NCBI GenBank assembly: GCA_005239175.1
Contig: ML241294.1
Coordinates: 186,001 to 250,000, forward strand
DNA length: 64,000 nt
Origin: a halophilic archaeon SHRA6
GTDB lineage: Archaea > Halobacteriota > Halobacteria > Halobacteriales > Haloferacaceae
Direction of reading: 5' to 3'
How positions within the stretch are numbered: position 1 is the stretch's first letter; each line of letters opens with the position of its first letter. The translations under genes were made by a program, and so were the position numbers. Shown here one piece after another: positions 26,493-35,338 of the stretch. The notes beneath the pieces were generated by a model. That model saw only the letters and a program-made list of their open reading frames with translations. It searched no databases and was not told the origin of the DNA.

Positions 26493-27440
26493 ATGAAACT
26501 CGCGGACGCGCACGTGCTCATCACCGGCGGGGCGGGGTTGATCGGCAGCCATCTTGCCGCGCGATTGCTCGAACAGGGAGCAACAGTCCGAGTCGCCGAC
26601 GACCTCTCGAAGGGGAATCGCGATCGAATCTCCGAGGGCGCATCGTTTGTCGACGCCGATATGACCAATGAAAACGACGTGGCCGAGGCGGTCACCGACG
26701 AGATAGACATCGTCTTTCATCTCGCGGCGTACACCGACACAAACTTCGACGACGACCGGACGCTGTTCGAAGAAAACACCGAGATGACGTACAACGTTCT
26801 CGAACGAATGACAGAGGTCGGCGTAGACAAACTCGCGTTCACCTCCTCGTCAACGGTGTACGGCGAAGCACCCCGGCCGACGCCCGAGGATTACGCCCCA
26901 CTTGAGCCGATCTCGATCTACGGCTCCTCGAAGCTCGCCGACGAGGCACTCCTTTCGACGTACGCACACTCTTACGGCTTCACCGCGTGGGTGTTCCGCT
27001 TTGCGAACATCGTTGGCCCACACCAGCGCGGCAACGTCATCCCCGACTTTATCGAGAAACTACAAGACGACCCCACTGAACTCGAGATTCTCGGCGACGG
27101 TCGCCAGGAGAAGTCCTACATGCACGTCGAAGAGTGTGTCGAGGCCATGCAGCACGTCGTCGAGACCGCCGAAGAGGATCTCAACACGTACAATCTCGGA
27201 ACGCGGACGACAACGTCTGTGACCGCGATCGCCGATATCGTCGCCGACGAGATGGGAATCAACCCCGAATACGCCTACACCGGCGGCGATCGAGGGTGGA
27301 CCGGGGACGTCCCGAAAATGCGGCTATCGATCGAAAAACTCGCCGCGCTTGGGTGGGAGCCGAAGCGATCGAGCCACGAGGCCGTCCGAGCGGCCGCCCG
27401 GCAACTGATTGCGGAGATTGTCGGCGCGTCACCACGGTAG
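26493..27440 (+). CDS. NAD-dependent nucleotide-sugar epimerase (GalE-like)
   Basis: A 315-residue extended SDR protein. It has the NAD-binding GGAGLIGSH motif at residues 13-21, Asp in RVADDLSKGN for the adenosine ribose, the active-site TSSSTVYGEA, and YGSSKLADE with the catalytic Tyr-x3-Lys. The substrate-end motif is FRFANIVGPHQRGNVIPDF. It probably interconverts UDP-sugars such as UDP-glucose and UDP-galactose, for glycosylation. It stands alone on the plus strand, far from the glycosyl transfer genes near 46-52 kb. Confidence 0.82.
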   Translation: MKLADAHVLITGGAGLIGSHLAARLLEQGATVRVADDLSKGNRDRISEGASFVDADMTNENDVAEAVTDEIDIVFHLAAYTDTNFDDDRTLFEENTEMTYNVLERMTEVGVDKLAFTSSSTVYGEAPRPTPEDYAPLEPISIYGSSKLADEALLSTYAHSYGFTAWVFRFANIVGPHQRGNVIPDFIEKLQDDPTELEILGDGRQEKSYMHVEECVEAMQHVVETAEEDLNTYNLGTRTTTSVTAIADIVADEMGINPEYAYTGGDRGWTGDVPKMRLSIEKLAALGWEPKRSSHEAVRAAARQLIAEIVGASPR

Positions 27441-27707
27441 CGGCCCAGACAACGAATCTCGAGACGCATGGTCGTTGGCGAACAAAGCGGTACGCCCTCC
27501 GATGGAGCGGATCACTCTCATGCTCTGTTAAATAATAATTGTGTTTGAAAGACAGCACAATGTACAACAGCAGTGCGACGAGAGTGGAAATAGCAAATAT
27601 TGGGAAAACATATGATTACAGTGCATGAAATTTAATTTCAATATTCTAATATGTGTTAATTCATACCATATATTGAATAACTGCCCGATTCTTGAGTCGA
27701 TCGGCCT

Positions 27708-28541
27708 ATGGAGTTCACACGCCAAGAGTCGCTGCAGCGGCTCACCGAAACGGTCGAACAGGGCGAGCCGATCATCGGCGCAGGCGCTGGAACCGGGATC
27801 TCTGCGAAGTTCGCAGAGCGCGGCGGCGTCGATCTACTGATCATCTACAACTCCGGTCGGTATCGCATGAATGGTCGGGGCTCACTCGCGGGATTACTTC
27901 CATACGGCGACGCCAACGAGATCGTCGTCGAGATGGGCCACGAGGTGTTGCCGGTCGTTTCGGATACACCGGTACTCGCCGGCGTCAACGGAACCGATCC
28001 GTTTAGACAGATGGATGTATTCCTCGAAGATCTCAAGCGCAGAGGCTTTTCGGGAGTCCAGAACTTCCCTACCGTGGGCCTCATCGACGAGGACAGCGGC
28101 TTCAGACAGAACCTCGAAGAGACCGGGATGGGCTACGACAAGGAGGTTGAGATGATCCGTATCGCTGCGGAAAAGGACATGCTCACGTGTCCGTACGTTT
28201 TCAGCGAACAGCAGGCACGTGAGATGGCCGAAGCCGGCGCGGACGTGATCGTCTCACATATGGGGCTGACCACCTCAGGGGACATTGGGGCGGAGACCGC
28301 ACTCGATCTGGAGGCCGCAGCCGATCGCGTCCAGGCGCACCACGACGCGGCCACAGCCGTCAACGAGGACGTACTCGTTATCTGTCACGGCGGGCCGATC
28401 GCCTGGCCTGACGACGCGGAATACGTCTTACAGAACACAGACGGTGTCGTCGGGTTCTTCGGGGCGTCGAGTATCGAACGACTCCCGACAGAGACAGCGA
28501 TCGAGAACCAAGCACGCGAGTTCAAAGAGGTCGAGTTCTAG
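27708..28541 (+). CDS. PEP hydrolase-like TIM-barrel protein (Tm-1 C-terminal homologue)
   Basis: A 277-residue TIM-barrel of the phosphoenolpyruvate hydrolase-like family. It opens with EPIIGAGAGTGISAKFAERG and GVDLLIIYNSGRYRMNGRGS and has GFSGVQNFPTVGLID, DVIVSHMGLTT and VICHGGPIAWPDD. In the plant resistance protein Tm-1 and many microbial relatives this domain is fused behind a UPF0261 domain; here the UPF0261 gene follows one base after the stop, as a separate gene in the reverse order. The biochemical role of the pair is unsettled. The gap before it (27441-27707) is AT-rich and empty. Confidence 0.82.
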   Translation: MEFTRQESLQRLTETVEQGEPIIGAGAGTGISAKFAERGGVDLLIIYNSGRYRMNGRGSLAGLLPYGDANEIVVEMGHEVLPVVSDTPVLAGVNGTDPFRQMDVFLEDLKRRGFSGVQNFPTVGLIDEDSGFRQNLEETGMGYDKEVEMIRIAAEKDMLTCPYVFSEQQAREMAEAGADVIVSHMGLTTSGDIGAETALDLEAAADRVQAHHDAATAVNEDVLVICHGGPIAWPDDAEYVLQNTDGVVGFFGASSIERLPTETAIENQAREFKEVEF

Positions 28542-28542
28542 G

Positions 28543-29769
28543 ATGGCGATCGTTATCATCGGCACGCTGGATACAAAAAGCGAGGAACTTGGCTTCGCTC
28601 GTGACGTAATTGAGTCCCAAGGTATCGACGTCCACGTTGTCGACGTTGGCGTAATGGGTGACCCCGATTTTGAGCCGGATACGTCGGCCGAGACCGTCGC
28701 AGCAGCTGGTGGGACCACACTTGAAGCCCTTCGAGAGGCAGGCGATCGCGGCGAGGCGATCGAGACGATGGGCGAAGGTGCACGAGAAATTACGCTCGAA
28801 CTGTACGAAGACGGTACCCTCGAAGGGATGCTTGGACTCGGTGGATCGGGAAACACGTCGATCGCAACAACTGCGATGCGGGCGCTGCCGATCGGCGTGC
28901 CGAAGTATATGGTCTCGACAATGGCCTCTGGCGATACCGAACCGTACGTGGGTTCTCGCGATATCGCCATGCAGTACTCTGTGGCAGATATCGAGGGATT
29001 GAATCAGCTCTCACGGCAGGTGATCTCGAACGCCGCCCTAGCTGTTGTGGGAATGGTCGCCAACGACCCGGACGTTGCAGTTGACGATCGACCAACCATC
29101 GGGATCACGATGTTCGGGGTGACGACACCGTGCGTCCAGACCGCCCGCGAGCAACTCGAAGCACGCGGCTACGAAACGATCGTCTTTCATGCAACTGGCA
29201 CCGGCGGCAAAGCGTTGGAGTCACTCATTGAGGAAGGGATCATCGATGGAGTTCTTGACGTGACGACGACCGAACGCGCCGACGAACTGGTCGGTGGCGT
29301 GCTCAGTGCCGGGCCTGATCGGCTGAACGCGGCCGCCGAAGCGGGAATCCCGCAGGTTGTCTCGACGGGCGCACTCGACATGGTGAATTTTGGCCCCCGC
29401 GACACCGTCCCTGAGGCATTCGAGGGTCGACAGTTTCACGTGCACAACCCACAGGTGACGCTCATGCGAACGACGCCGGAAGAGAACGCCGAACTCGGCG
29501 GGATTATCGCCAGAAAGCTCAATGCAGCGACGGGTCCGACGGCGATCGCACTGCCGCTTGCGGGTGTCTCAATGCTCGATGTCGAGGGTGAGCCGTTTTA
29601 CGATCCGGGGGCCGACGCCGCACTCTTCGACGCGATCCGCGACAAAATCGACGAGCGGATCGAACTGATCGAAATGGACACTGACATCAACGACGAGGCA
29701 TTCGCCGATCGGCTCGTCGACACACTGGATGGGTACATGCGTGAAGCCGGACTCGCACCCGATCGATAA
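28543..29769 (+). CDS. UPF0261 / Tm-1-like ATP-binding domain protein
   Basis: A 408-residue protein of the Tm-1-like ATP-binding family. The N-terminus MAIVIIGTLDTKSEELGFAR is diagnostic, followed by GMLGLGGSGNTSIATTAMRALP (nucleotide-binding region), VSTMASGDT and, in the second half, GITMFGVTTPCVQTAREQLE and HATGTGGKALESLI. It starts two bases after the TIM-barrel gene, so the two are one operon and probably form a complex. The substrate is unknown. The longer frame beginning at 28285 overlaps the upstream gene and is not used. Confidence 0.85.
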   Translation: MAIVIIGTLDTKSEELGFARDVIESQGIDVHVVDVGVMGDPDFEPDTSAETVAAAGGTTLEALREAGDRGEAIETMGEGAREITLELYEDGTLEGMLGLGGSGNTSIATTAMRALPIGVPKYMVSTMASGDTEPYVGSRDIAMQYSVADIEGLNQLSRQVISNAALAVVGMVANDPDVAVDDRPTIGITMFGVTTPCVQTAREQLEARGYETIVFHATGTGGKALESLIEEGIIDGVLDVTTTERADELVGGVLSAGPDRLNAAAEAGIPQVVSTGALDMVNFGPRDTVPEAFEGRQFHVHNPQVTLMRTTPEENAELGGIIARKLNAATGPTAIALPLAGVSMLDVEGEPFYDPGADAALFDAIRDKIDERIELIEMDTDINDEAFADRLVDTLDGYMREAGLAPDR

Positions 29770-29776
29770 CGAGAAC

Positions 29777-30151
29777 CTACGCCCGTGATTGGTCTTTCGT
29801 TTCAGCAGGACTGAGATGCTCCATGCCCCAGTCGCGCATCGCGTAGATTACCGGCTCGAGCGATCGTCCCTGCTCAGTGAGCGAGTAGCTCACCCGAAAC
29901 GGCTTTTCGCTCACGATCTCGCGATTAACCAGACACTTCGTTTCGAGGTCTTCCAGCGAGTCTGAGAGCACTTTGCCCGAGATGCCGTCAACCTCACGTT
30001 TGAGCTCATTGAACCCCAGCGGCCCATTCTCGAGCAGTCGGTGGATGACGACCGGATGCCACTTCTTGCCGATGAGCGTCGCCGTCGAGGTGATCGGACA
30101 CCACTCCTCGCCTGCACACCACACAGGAATAGCCATGTCTTGCTCGGTCAT
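29777..30151 (-). CDS. HxlR-family transcriptional regulator
   Basis: A 124-residue winged-helix protein. It has N-terminal Cys residues 12 and 17 (WCAGEEWC), the HxlR core GKKWHPVVIHRLLENGPLGF, NELKREVDGISGKVLSDSLEDLE as the recognition region, and the wing EKPFRVSYSLTEQGRSL. Family members often sense electrophiles or redox state through Cys. Its own promoter region carries GTTAC-N5-GTAAC, also found before two DUF6789-like membrane genes, which suggests autoregulation and a small regulon. The ATG at 30151 is preferred to a TTG two codons earlier. Confidence 0.85.
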   Translation of the reverse strand: MTEQDMAIPVWCAGEEWCPITSTATLIGKKWHPVVIHRLLENGPLGFNELKREVDGISGKVLSDSLEDLETKCLVNREIVSEKPFRVSYSLTEQGRSLEPVIYAMRDWGMEHLSPAETKDQSRA

Positions 30152-30181
30152 GTTCAAAACTATGCGGCCACGCGCAAAGTA

Positions 30182-30196
30182 GTTACTGATGGTAAC
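30182..30196. promoter_or_regulatory. Operator GTTAC-N5-GTAAC before the HxlR gene
   Basis: GTTAC TGATG GTAAC is a perfect inverted repeat, extended by A and T to 6-bp arms. It lies 31-45 bases before the HxlR ATG, in the expected TATA region. It is also 79 bases before the divergent YjeF-type gene. Confidence 0.65.
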
Positions 30197-30274
30197 TTAA
30201 TTTCTAGTGGCTACTTTCCTCCATCGGTGTGACCTGCCGACCAAATTTTTGTGCTCGCGAGCGCCAATAGCGGT

Positions 30275-31000
30275 GTGCAACCGAACGCATTCGAAACGGA
30301 GACTGGAGTCAGCGTTACTGCCGTGACCACAGAGGAAATGCGTGATGTCGATCGAGTTGCTGTCGAGACGATCGGCCTTGCACTGTTGCAAATGATGGAA
30401 AACGCCGGCCGGACGCTGGCGTGGCACGCGCGTGAACTCGCCGCAGGACCGATCGTAGTCGTTGCCGGAAACGGTGGCAACGGCGGCGGTGGGATGGCGT
30501 CTGCGAGACACCTCACGAATCACGAATGTGACGTGACAGTCGTTCTCGATCGCCCGCCGACAGAGCTCTCCGGTGCGGCGGCGAGGCAGTACCGGATCCT
30601 CGATGCGTCTGGCGTCCCCGTGTATCACGGTGAGGAGGCACCGGGGCCAATCGCGGATGCAGAGACGATTGTCGACGCGCTCGTCGGCTACGGGTTGAGT
30701 GGGCCGGTCCGCGGGGATGCACAGAGATTGATAGCTGCCACAGAAGACACCTCGGCGGCAGTTTGCTCACTCGACATACCGTCAGGCCGAGACGCGACAA
30801 CCGGGGCGATTCAGGGTGTGGCTGTCGAGCCCGATCGGACTATCACGCTCGCGCTCCCGAAAACGGGGATGGACGCAACTGCCGGCTTCGGCGCACTGTA
30901 CCTTGCGGACATCGCGATTCCAGCGGCAGTGTACGATCGCCTCGAGATCCCGTACGATCGGCCGTTTGGCGATCGTATGTGGATTCGGCTGTATCGCTGA
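30275..31000 (+). CDS. NAD(P)H-hydrate epimerase domain protein (YjeF_N)
   Basis: A 241-residue Rossmann-type protein that interconverts the R and S forms of hydrated NAD(P)H. Motifs are EEMRDVDRVAVETIGLALLQMMENAGR at the start, IVVVAGNGGNGGGGMASARHL (nucleotide-binding), TIVDALVGYGLSGPVRG and VCSLDIPSGRDATTG. The ADP-dependent dehydratase half (YjeF_C), often fused, is absent, so this is the stand-alone form. GTG at 30275 is chosen because an AAATTTTT box lies 27-33 bases before it; GTG at 30251 would fall inside that promoter. Confidence 0.82.
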   Translation: MQPNAFETETGVSVTAVTTEEMRDVDRVAVETIGLALLQMMENAGRTLAWHARELAAGPIVVVAGNGGNGGGGMASARHLTNHECDVTVVLDRPPTELSGAAARQYRILDASGVPVYHGEEAPGPIADAETIVDALVGYGLSGPVRGDAQRLIAATEDTSAAVCSLDIPSGRDATTGAIQGVAVEPDRTITLALPKTGMDATAGFGALYLADIAIPAAVYDRLEIPYDRPFGDRMWIRLYR

Positions 31001-31081
31001 TCTGTTCGCAAGCGAGTGACTACCCATGGGGTAACGAAACACTCAGCAAACAGCTATGGCCCACAGTCAGAAGATTGTGGT

Positions 31082-31432
31082 ATGTCCACAGAGCGCAACA
31101 GCCAGAGCGGGCCAGAACGCGCTGACAACCCGATCGAGCCAATCTCGACCCCCGCAGAGCTTGCCGCGTCAGTAGCAGATTCCGGGCGAGTGGTCATTCT
31201 GTTTTATGCTGAGTGGTGTGAGCCGTGTCGCACGATTATGCCGATCGTCGAGCAGTTTGCAGCCGACACTTCAGTTACAGTGTTCGGCGTTGACGTCGAA
31301 GCCAATCCAGTCTTAGCTGAGATCGCAGACGTCGAGCGACTCCCGACGATCGTCGCGTACACTGATGGGATCGAACAGGACCGTATCGAGGGCGTCTGCT
31401 CGGCTAAAGAACTAGCAAGGCTCGTCTTTTGA
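31082..31432 (+). CDS. Thioredoxin
   Basis: A 116-residue thioredoxin-fold protein. The active site is YAEWCEPCRTIMPIVEQF (CxPC with Glu in place of the usual Gly), and the cis-Pro loop is ERLPTIVAY. It has an acidic N-terminal extension of about 35 residues. It should reduce protein disulfides in the cytoplasm; no signal peptide is present. It is not obviously in an operon: the YjeF-type gene ends 81 bases before it. Confidence 0.87.
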   Translation: MSTERNSQSGPERADNPIEPISTPAELAASVADSGRVVILFYAEWCEPCRTIMPIVEQFAADTSVTVFGVDVEANPVLAEIADVERLPTIVAYTDGIEQDRIEGVCSAKELARLVF

Positions 31433-31483
31433 CCGGCGTGTCGACTGGCGAATTCGCGGCTTCGCTGTCCAGAGGTCCGACAC

Positions 31484-32803
31484 TTATTCCTCACCAGCGC
31501 GACGGCTGAGGTCGATCCGGTAGTCAGTTAATACGTCACGGCCGAGCAAGACCGGGTACCGCATGCCGCTTCGATCGGAGATGTTGGCTTCGACGGTGTG
31601 CCATAACGAGTCGGTGCCGATCGACACTTCCACCAGCGGGCGGCGGCGAATTCCCGAACCATTCCGGACCGTCGCGTGTCCAACGATCGGACCGACACCA
31701 ATCTCTCCGGCCAGTTTGGTGTCGATGCTCGTTCGTCGCGCGCCGGTGTCAACTTTCCCAACGGCGTCCACGCGGCCGTCAGTTCCAGAAACTGTTACAT
31801 CGGCAGTGTAGCCGATCGTCGGCGTTTCGGTGTCACGCTCAGTTCGTTGCCGATAGCTGGTGTCAGGGGGTGAGGTGTCAAACTCCTCGCGAACAGCCGC
31901 AAGCGCCGCAGTATCGACCCGGCCACCGGCACGTTCGATCGCCGCCTGGGCGATCGCTGCGGCCGGATTGATACCTGTCGCCGAGCTGAATCCTTTGAAC
32001 CCGGCGGTTGCGTTGACCTCAAGGACGTACCATTCGTCGGCAGAGCAGATCAGGTCGACACCGGCGTAATCGAGCCCGAGCGCGGCCGTCGCGTCGATCG
32101 CCAGATCGTACGCGGCCGACTCGAGACTGTCGCTGACGTCTTCAACACTGCTCCCACGGGCGACGTTCGATCGCCATTCGTCCGGAGCGGCAGTCCGTCG
32201 CATTGCGCCGATGGCCTCCCCATCGACAACGTATACCCGGATGTCGGAGGGCCGTTCGCCGTCGGTTTCGACAAACGACTGGAGGAACGATTGCCAGCCT
32301 TGGATCCGCGGTGGGATCGCGTCCGATGATCGGACGGACTCCATCCGCTGGCCGTTCGTCCCGATTCCCGCTTTGTGAACCGCCCGGCCGTCAAGGCTGT
32401 CGAGGCGATCTTGTAACCGGGTGCCGCTGATCGCAAAGTATGCGTCGGGCACTGGAATACCAGCGTCAGCGAGAACCGATGCGGCTCTGACCTTGTGGAT
32501 CGCCCGTGAAACCGCCTCTGAGCCGTTGAGCGTTGGGACTGTGCGTTCGAACAGCCCGAGCACCTCGATCTCCTCGAGCGGTCGATCGCTCTTCGTTAAC
32601 AATAGCCGGTTGCAGAGTACGTCGACCGACGGCTCGATCTCGATCGTCCCGTCTTGTACCGACCATGAGAAGTCCTCACGACGGATCCAGACGGGCGTGT
32701 GACCGAGTTCGGTCACCGCGTTGCAGATGGCTTTGGTTTCCGCGCTGTTGTGCAGACTCAAAACCCCTACCAAGAGCGGGTCAGTCTTGCGCGGTGAGTG
32801 CAT
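31484..32803 (-). CDS. RimK-like ATP-grasp fused to retropepsin-like domain
   Basis: A 439-residue two-domain protein. Residues 1-300 are a RimK-type ATP-grasp ligase (KVRAASVLADAGIPVPDAYF, GRAVHKAGIGTNGQRM, YAGVDLICSADEWYVLEVNATAGFKGF). Residues 330-435 are the RimB/DUF785-like aspartic protease domain with the D-T-G motif in GKVDTGARRTSIDTKLAG and a late LLGRDVL. In bacteria these two activities are encoded as separate neighbours and modify glutamates; the fusion joins ligation and possible cleavage in one chain. The target is unknown. A TATA-like CTATACTC lies 28 bases before the ATG. Confidence 0.85.
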   Translation of the reverse strand: MHSPRKTDPLLVGVLSLHNSAETKAICNAVTELGHTPVWIRREDFSWSVQDGTIEIEPSVDVLCNRLLLTKSDRPLEEIEVLGLFERTVPTLNGSEAVSRAIHKVRAASVLADAGIPVPDAYFAISGTRLQDRLDSLDGRAVHKAGIGTNGQRMESVRSSDAIPPRIQGWQSFLQSFVETDGERPSDIRVYVVDGEAIGAMRRTAAPDEWRSNVARGSSVEDVSDSLESAAYDLAIDATAALGLDYAGVDLICSADEWYVLEVNATAGFKGFSSATGINPAAAIAQAAIERAGGRVDTAALAAVREEFDTSPPDTSYRQRTERDTETPTIGYTADVTVSGTDGRVDAVGKVDTGARRTSIDTKLAGEIGVGPIVGHATVRNGSGIRRRPLVEVSIGTDSLWHTVEANISDRSGMRYPVLLGRDVLTDYRIDLSRRAGEE

Positions 32804-32973
32804 AGTTAATATAACGGTTGCTGGGAGTATAGCCTCTCGCTTACCCGCCGAAACCAGGTGAGAGAACGCTTAGGAGGTGGTTTTGTAAGATGGATCCCTA
32901 GAGTCAGCGTGCCAGTAGCCCGATCGCCGATCGGCACAAGACCTTTCGCGCCCACACCGCGATGAAAAACTGC

Positions 32974-33624
32974 ATGTCGTACCGATCGCGCTCGATCGAC
33001 GCATTTCTCGACTCGATCGCGTCCCCACAGGTCACACCCGCTGGTGGATCAACAGCGGCAGTTGTCGGCGCGATGGGGGCCGCGCTGTGCGAGATGGTCT
33101 GTATCCACACGATTGAAAGAGCTGGAGCGAACACCGCGGACGGGCCCAGAGACCGTCGCTACACCGTGGACGGACCAAGAGACAGCCACGCCACCGCGGA
33201 CGCGCTCAAACACAGCCGCAAAGTGTTCCACACGCAGCGAGATCACCTGCTTACCCTCGCCGATGCCGACGCCGAGGCCGTTGACGCGCTGTTGGCCGCC
33301 ACTGAGGCTGCAGAGTCGACTCGCGGGCGACGATCGAAGCGTGCGATCGGTGTCCCGCTGACGATCGCGGAGAGTTGTTTGACAATCCTCGACGAAGCAC
33401 CAACCGTCGTCACGCAAGGGATTGGCTCGGCGGTCCCGGACGCGATCACCGGCGCATACCTGACCCACGCGGCCGGGCTGGCAGCCGTGTTCACCGTCCG
33501 GACGAACCTCGACGCTGCAGGCGATCCTGATTTCGAAACGCAGATCGACGATCGAGCCGCTGATACCGAGCGGGCGATCGACGCTGCGTTCGAGGCGACG
33601 ATCGACGCGGAGACAACACGGTAG
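32974..33624 (+). CDS. Cyclodeaminase/cyclohydrolase family protein
   Basis: A 216-residue all-helical protein of the formiminotetrahydrofolate cyclodeaminase / methenyl-THF cyclohydrolase (FchA) family. It opens SIDAFLDSIASPQVTPAGGS, where VTPAGGSTAA is the family signature, then GAMGAALCEMVC, a central DADAEAVDALLAAT helix and IGVPLTIAESCL. It should take part in one-carbon transfer on folate-type carriers. An in-frame ATG four codons earlier is possible. Residues 50-75 contain a repeated low-complexity insert (ADGPRDRRYTVDGPRDS) not typical of the family. Confidence 0.8.
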   Translation: MSYRSRSIDAFLDSIASPQVTPAGGSTAAVVGAMGAALCEMVCIHTIERAGANTADGPRDRRYTVDGPRDSHATADALKHSRKVFHTQRDHLLTLADADAEAVDALLAATEAAESTRGRRSKRAIGVPLTIAESCLTILDEAPTVVTQGIGSAVPDAITGAYLTHAAGLAAVFTVRTNLDAAGDPDFETQIDDRAADTERAIDAAFEATIDAETTR

Positions 33625-33647
33625 CGACTGGGTGAAGCTTGGAGCTA

Positions 33648-35216
33648 TTACGACGACAGCCACGCTGGCGGCGAGACGAGCCGTCCGATCGGCCCTGCGG
33701 TCGCATCAGCTTCGAGCGCATCGACCGCGTGCTCGCCGCTCACCAGACACATCGGTACCCCGATCCCCGGAGAGGTGTACGAGCCGGCGTAGTACAGCTC
33801 GTCGATCGCCGAGGACCGAATCGAGGGGCGAAGCGGTCCAGTCTGTCTCAGCGTGTGTGCGAGCCCGAGCGCGCTTCCGTTCGGCAGCGAAAACCGATCG
33901 GCGAACTCGGAGACGCATGCCGAGCGCTCGAAGACGATCCGGTCGCGGAGATCGACACCGGTGTGTGTCGCGAGATCCGAAAGCACCTGCTCGCGGTAGC
34001 GCGATCGCGCCGTTTCCCCGTCAGCCAGCCCAGCAGCGATCGGAACGAGAACTACGACGACCGAGTGACCGGCCGGGGCCATCGTGTCGTCCGTCACCGT
34101 CGGCACGTTCACGTAATAGGCAGGGTCCCCAGGCCACTGGGGGTCGTCAAAAATCGCCTCGAAGTGGTCGTCCCAGTCGGTCGGCAACACGAGGGTGTGG
34201 TGTGCCAGCGGATCGACCTCGCCTTCGACGCCCAAGTACATCAGAAACGCTGAGGGGGCGTAGGTCCGGTCCTCCCAGTACTGGTTTCCGTACTCCGTCG
34301 CCGTGGGCGAAAGGAGATCGCGCTCGACATGATACGGATTTGCGTTCGAGACAACACGATCGACTGTGTGGGTCTTGTTGTCGGCTGAAACCAGCACGCC
34401 GTCAGGATGCGGTTCGATCGCCGAGACCGGAGTGTTCGGCTCGATCTCTACGCCGAGTTCAGTCGCGAGGTCGGCCATGCCATCGATCACCGACGCAATT
34501 CCCCCCGTGGGATGGTAGACACCGAGATTAAAATCGACGTGGCTCATGAGCGTGTAGATCGCCGGCGTGTTATGTGGAGAACCGCCAAGGAACACGAGCG
34601 TGTACTGGACGAGCTGTTGGAGCTTTGGGTGCTCGAAGTACTCCTCAACGTACTCTTGCATCGACGAGAGCAGGTCGACACCACGAGCGGCTTTGAGGAT
34701 TCGGGGGTCCAGACAGTCACGGAATCGGGATCGATCGCGGTAGACGAACTCCTCGATGCCAACCTCGTAGGCGTGTTGGGCCATGTCGAGATACGATTCG
34801 AGTGCGTCTCCTGCACCGGATTCGTAGGCCTCAAACAGCCCGGGCAACGCGTCAGGGTCGTCTGGCACGTCGATGCGATCGCCGTCCTTCCAGAAGACCC
34901 GGTAGTGGGGATCTAATCGCGTGAGATCGTAGTAGTCACTCGGCTCACGATCGAAAGCCGAAAAGAACCGTTCGAAGGTATCCGGCATAAGATACCACGA
35001 GGGGCCGGTGTCGATACGGAAGCCCTCGGTCTCGATCCGACCAGCGACGCCACCGAGTGTGTCGTGCCGTTCGAGAAGCCGAACATCCGCGCCGCGCCCT
35101 GCGAGGTGACACGCTGCCGAAAGGCCGCCGATTCCGCCGCCAATCACGACCGTGTCGAGCCCGGAAAGAGCGGTGGGGTCGTTCGACCCGCCCTGCTGAT
35201 CAGATCGACCCGTCAT
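33648..35216 (-). CDS. crtI: Phytoene desaturase (CrtI family)
   Basis: A 522-residue FAD-dependent desaturase/isomerase of carotenoid synthesis, making the conjugated backbone used for bacterioruberin or lycopene. The dinucleotide motif is TVVIGGGIGGLSAACHLAGR and the C-terminal signature is YYAGSYTSPGIGVPMCLVSG. An ATG at 35255 is also in frame, but TATA-like sequence near 35260-35268 favours a transcript start near 35235 and the ATG at 35216. It is divergent from a Bat-type regulator, with a Brp gene beyond. Confidence 0.87.
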   Translation of the reverse strand: MTGRSDQQGGSNDPTALSGLDTVVIGGGIGGLSAACHLAGRGADVRLLERHDTLGGVAGRIETEGFRIDTGPSWYLMPDTFERFFSAFDREPSDYYDLTRLDPHYRVFWKDGDRIDVPDDPDALPGLFEAYESGAGDALESYLDMAQHAYEVGIEEFVYRDRSRFRDCLDPRILKAARGVDLLSSMQEYVEEYFEHPKLQQLVQYTLVFLGGSPHNTPAIYTLMSHVDFNLGVYHPTGGIASVIDGMADLATELGVEIEPNTPVSAIEPHPDGVLVSADNKTHTVDRVVSNANPYHVERDLLSPTATEYGNQYWEDRTYAPSAFLMYLGVEGEVDPLAHHTLVLPTDWDDHFEAIFDDPQWPGDPAYYVNVPTVTDDTMAPAGHSVVVVLVPIAAGLADGETARSRYREQVLSDLATHTGVDLRDRIVFERSACVSEFADRFSLPNGSALGLAHTLRQTGPLRPSIRSSAIDELYYAGSYTSPGIGVPMCLVSGEHAVDALEADATAGPIGRLVSPPAWLSS

Positions 35217-35306
35217 CCGCGTCTCATCGGCTGCCGTGGTTCGGTTCGCACACATGTATCTACATAGGGGCCCGATCGGTTCCTGTCGTCGCCGTCGCTC
35301 GGCGGT

Positions 35307-35315
35307 TCTTTATAA
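35307..35315 (+). promoter_or_regulatory. TATA box of the Bat-type regulator gene
   Basis: TTCTTTATAAT lies about 27 bases before a GTG at 35339. This makes the GTG the likely leaderless start rather than the ATG at 35315 inside the box. Confidence 0.5.
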
Positions 35316-35338
35316 TGATCGCGGCCGTAGTTCACAGT

